Shown piece after piece: positions 37,210 through 38,540 of a stretch of 38,540 nt of DNA. Made by a program: the position numbers and the translations under genes. Position 1 is the first letter of the stretch. Each line of letters begins with the position of its first letter. The notes beneath the pieces were generated by a model. It did not search any database. It was not told the DNA's origin and worked only from the letters and a program-made list of their open reading frames with translations. Source of the stretch: a virus; the IMG/VR virus record IMGVR_UViG_3300014962_000020, positions 1 to 38,540 of that record; one strand, written 5' to 3'.

Positions 37210-37395
37210 TTACTTGCCTTTCTTCTTACGGGCCACACCGGCCTGCGACAACGCGATAGCCACAGCCTGTTTGCGGGACTTCACGATCGGAGCCTTCTTC
37301 GGCCCCTTCGGATCGACACCGCCATGCAAAGTACCGCGTTTGAACTCGCCCATCACTTTGGCGATCTTCTTCTGGGTTTTAGTCTGCTTCTTCAT
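37210..37395 (-). CDS. Lys-rich small late protein 3, DUF6496-like
   Basis: 61 aa. KIAKVMGEFKRGTLHGGVDP and SRKQAVAIALSQAGVARKKK match the K-V-M-x-E-F-K-x-G-x-L-H and S-R-K-Q-A-x-A-I-A-L-S-x-A blocks of DUF6496, a small basic family in phages and bacteria. No activity is known. Confidence 0.75.
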   Translation of the reverse strand: MKKQTKTQKKIAKVMGEFKRGTLHGGVDPKGPKKAPIVKSRKQAVAIALSQAGVARKKKGK

Positions 37396-37652
37396 GCTTG
37401 AAACGCGACTCCTGTCTGATTCGACTGCTCCACAGCTGCCCGCACATCGCGGAGTTTAGTGGACTTAGGCTGGATACCTTGGGCGCGGGCTTCCCGATAT
37501 GCGTTCAACTCGCCATCCCATTTCTTGTTCGTCCAACCGTTTTTGATCAACTTGCCGTTAGCGTCGCCGGTAGCCATCTGGATGCTGCCGACTTTGCAGC
37601 CGAAACATCCTTCAACATATTCAGGATGTGTCAGTTCACGATGTAGACTCAC
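37392..37652 (-). CDS. Conserved-type small late protein, HPxYVEGCFGCK
   Basis: 86 aa from GTG 37652, chosen because GAGGAGG lies 6 bases upstream; an in-frame ATG at 37670 has no such site. HPEYVEGCFGCKVGSIQM and KKWDGELNAYREARAQGIQP are blocks I recall from many actinobacteriophage proteins. The CFGC pair could bind metal. Overlaps the basic gene 3 start by 4 bases. Confidence 0.7.
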   Translation of the reverse strand: MSLHRELTHPEYVEGCFGCKVGSIQMATGDANGKLIKNGWTNKKWDGELNAYREARAQGIQPKSTKLRDVRAAVEQSNQTGVAFQA

Positions 37653-37716
37653 CAGTCGCCTCCTCGTCATATTCGATAATCTCACCGGTTTCAACGTTGA
37701 TAGTTTTAACTCGCAT
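37636..37716 (-). CDS. 26-aa late peptide
   Basis: MRVKTINVETGEIIEYDEEA then TGESTS: a small beta hairpin-like peptide. The ATG shares a base with the stop of the 201-aa gene (TGATG), and the end overlaps the next gene, consistent with coupled translation. Its stretch includes the GAGGAGG site of the next gene. Confidence 0.5.
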   Translation of the reverse strand: MRVKTINVETGEIIEYDEEATGESTS

Positions 37717-38321
37717 CAGTATTTTCCATAAAGATAGACGTTGCCGCCAGTCCAGGCGACAGATGTGATCACATTCAAATAGGCGATAGCGTTCCCGATC
37801 CAAGTGCCATGTACGATTTCTCCTGTGGCTACCGATGCCACATTGAATCTGCCAGTGACAGATTTAGGTCCTGTGGTGCGGGCGTACTCTGGGATATCTA
37901 GAATATGCAAACCCCAAGATGTGGCAGTGGAACCTCCGATGATAGAGGTGGTCAAAGATCCAGCAGTCCAAACAAAGTTGCCTGTAGTGGTGTATGAGGA
38001 TCGGTAGTTGCTGCCTGTGTCGATAGCAGATGTTCCGAAACGGAAAGAAATCTGACTCGGGGCGGAACTGGATGCTCCTGTGACTACTACTCGCAAATCT
38101 GTGTATGTTTGGGGAATAGAAGTGAAGGATACTGTGGATAGTGTGCTGAGGGTAGAGGAGGAGATCAAAGTCCAGCCTGGCCTAGTGCCGTCTGCATTTG
38201 CTACCGTGAGGGCAGATCCGCTTGTGCCTTGATATTTCAAAGCGCCAGCGTCCTCATACAGATATGCGCTCCCCGCCGCTAAAGCCCCAGCTGATGGGGT
38301 TAGGTTAGTCCAACCTGCCAT
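37716..38321 (-). CDS. Putative tail / receptor-binding protein
   Basis: 201 aa. AGWTNLTPSAGALAAGSAYL and KYQGTSGSALTVANADG open the protein, followed by strand-rich Ser/Thr sequence (LRVVVTGASSSAPSQISFRF, IPEYARTTGPKSVTGRF) ending YLNVITSVAWTGGNVYLYG. A jelly-roll-like surface protein is likely. It lies directly downstream of the junction-spanning gene and the fibre. Confidence 0.65.
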   Translation of the reverse strand: MAGWTNLTPSAGALAAGSAYLYEDAGALKYQGTSGSALTVANADGTRPGWTLISSSTLSTLSTVSFTSIPQTYTDLRVVVTGASSSAPSQISFRFGTSAIDTGSNYRSSYTTTGNFVWTAGSLTTSIIGGSTATSWGLHILDIPEYARTTGPKSVTGRFNVASVATGEIVHGTWIGNAIAYLNVITSVAWTGGNVYLYGKY

Positions 38322-38518
38322 CAGGCATCAGCCTCCGGCAAAGTGTCCAACTCTGCTTGCGCGTTCTGGATGGCGGCGGCGATGGTCGCCATGTTCGCCT
38401 CGGCTTGTGCTTTCGCTGTGTCGTCGCCTACTGCGGCGGCGTTCTCCGCGTTGATCTGGTTGGCGTAGCCATCCAATGCCCATGCTTGAATGTTTTGTTC
38501 GAGCATGTTGCGGCGGGT
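38321..38518 (-). CDS. 3' part of the junction-spanning small late protein
   Basis: Continuation of the gene starting at 77; the product part is MLEQNIQAWALDGYANQINA and so on, ending LPEADA. Bases 38478-38518 repeat 1-41, so unique coding here is 38321-38477. The stop overlaps the next start by ATGA. Confidence 0.8.
   Translation of the reverse strand, partial: TRRNMLEQNIQAWALDGYANQINAENAAAVGDDTAKAQAEANMATIAAAIQNAQAELDTLPEADA
38478..38518. repeat. Terminal overlap, right copy
   Basis: Exact repeat of 1-41. From 38519 the sequence departs from 42 onward and becomes a G-rich run (38525-38540), most likely low-quality assembly ends, so it should be trimmed before circularising. Confidence 0.9.
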
Positions 38519-38540
38519 GTTGGTTGGGGGGGGGGTGGGG

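Noticed and set aside
38519-38540. G-rich 3' end as a special terminus or telomere-like element
   Set aside because: The preceding 41 bases repeat the left end, and the true continuation (42 onward) is known; the G-run is most simply assembly noise.

Overview
This window is a complete small dsDNA tailed-phage genome, most likely a podovirus of an actinobacterium. It is drawn as a linear contig, but the ends overlap. Bases 1-41 recur exactly at 38478-38518, and a gene runs in frame through that junction, so the unit genome is about 38,477 bp and circular or circularly permuted. The last ~20 bases are G-rich and look like assembly noise. The actinobacterial host is inferred from a WhiB-type Fe-S regulator (20632-21078), from several small Cys-rich families that I associate with actinobacteriophages, and from frequent ATGA/GTGA start-stop overlaps. 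A short-tailed particle is inferred from a portal, terminase, scaffold, N4-gp56-like capsid protein, tail adaptor and nozzle-like proteins, very large putative internal virion proteins, and the absence of tail tube or tail tape-measure genes. No integrase or repressor was seen.

The genome has two arms that diverge from one ~1.06 kb non-coding region (16667-17729). The left arm (minus strand) is the late operon: large terminase, portal, small proteins, a 1783-aa protein, two more putative internal virion proteins, a tRNA-like structure, scaffold, major capsid, small proteins and a collagen-like fibre. It then crosses the contig ends into further tail/receptor genes, three small lysine-rich proteins, adaptor, tail protein, nozzle, holin-like proteins and an M15-type endolysin (down to 31919). 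The right arm (plus strand, 17730-31824) is early/replication. The arms meet at a strong hairpin terminator at 31842-31875.

The central region looks like a replication origin. Four DnaA-box-like 9-mers lie within 50 bp (17210-17259), palindromes and GGGTAT iterons flank them, and base composition switches from A/C-rich to G/T-rich on the + strand across them. The right arm encodes a shortened DnaN-like sliding clamp, a DnaB-like helicase, a primase split over two frames, a RecB/Cas4-like nuclease split over two genes, a resolvase-like nuclease, two DNA methyltransferases, a nucleotide-modification protein and a metallophosphoesterase, but no DNA polymerase. The coherent reading (inference) is a phage that recruits the host replisome to its own DnaA-dependent origin. 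A WhiB-like factor and a sigma-like factor probably redirect transcription.

The most unusual signals are: (i) a family of six two-hairpin leader elements, one before nearly every gene from 17.6 to 19.9 kb, with different stem sequences but the same shape; (ii) the nuclease whose Fe-S ligands and active-site residues are shared by two polypeptides; (iii) the truncated beta clamp; (iv) a module-shuffled tandem array of zinc-binding microproteins (25.4-26.6 kb); and (v) a methyltransferase interrupted at a run of nine G.
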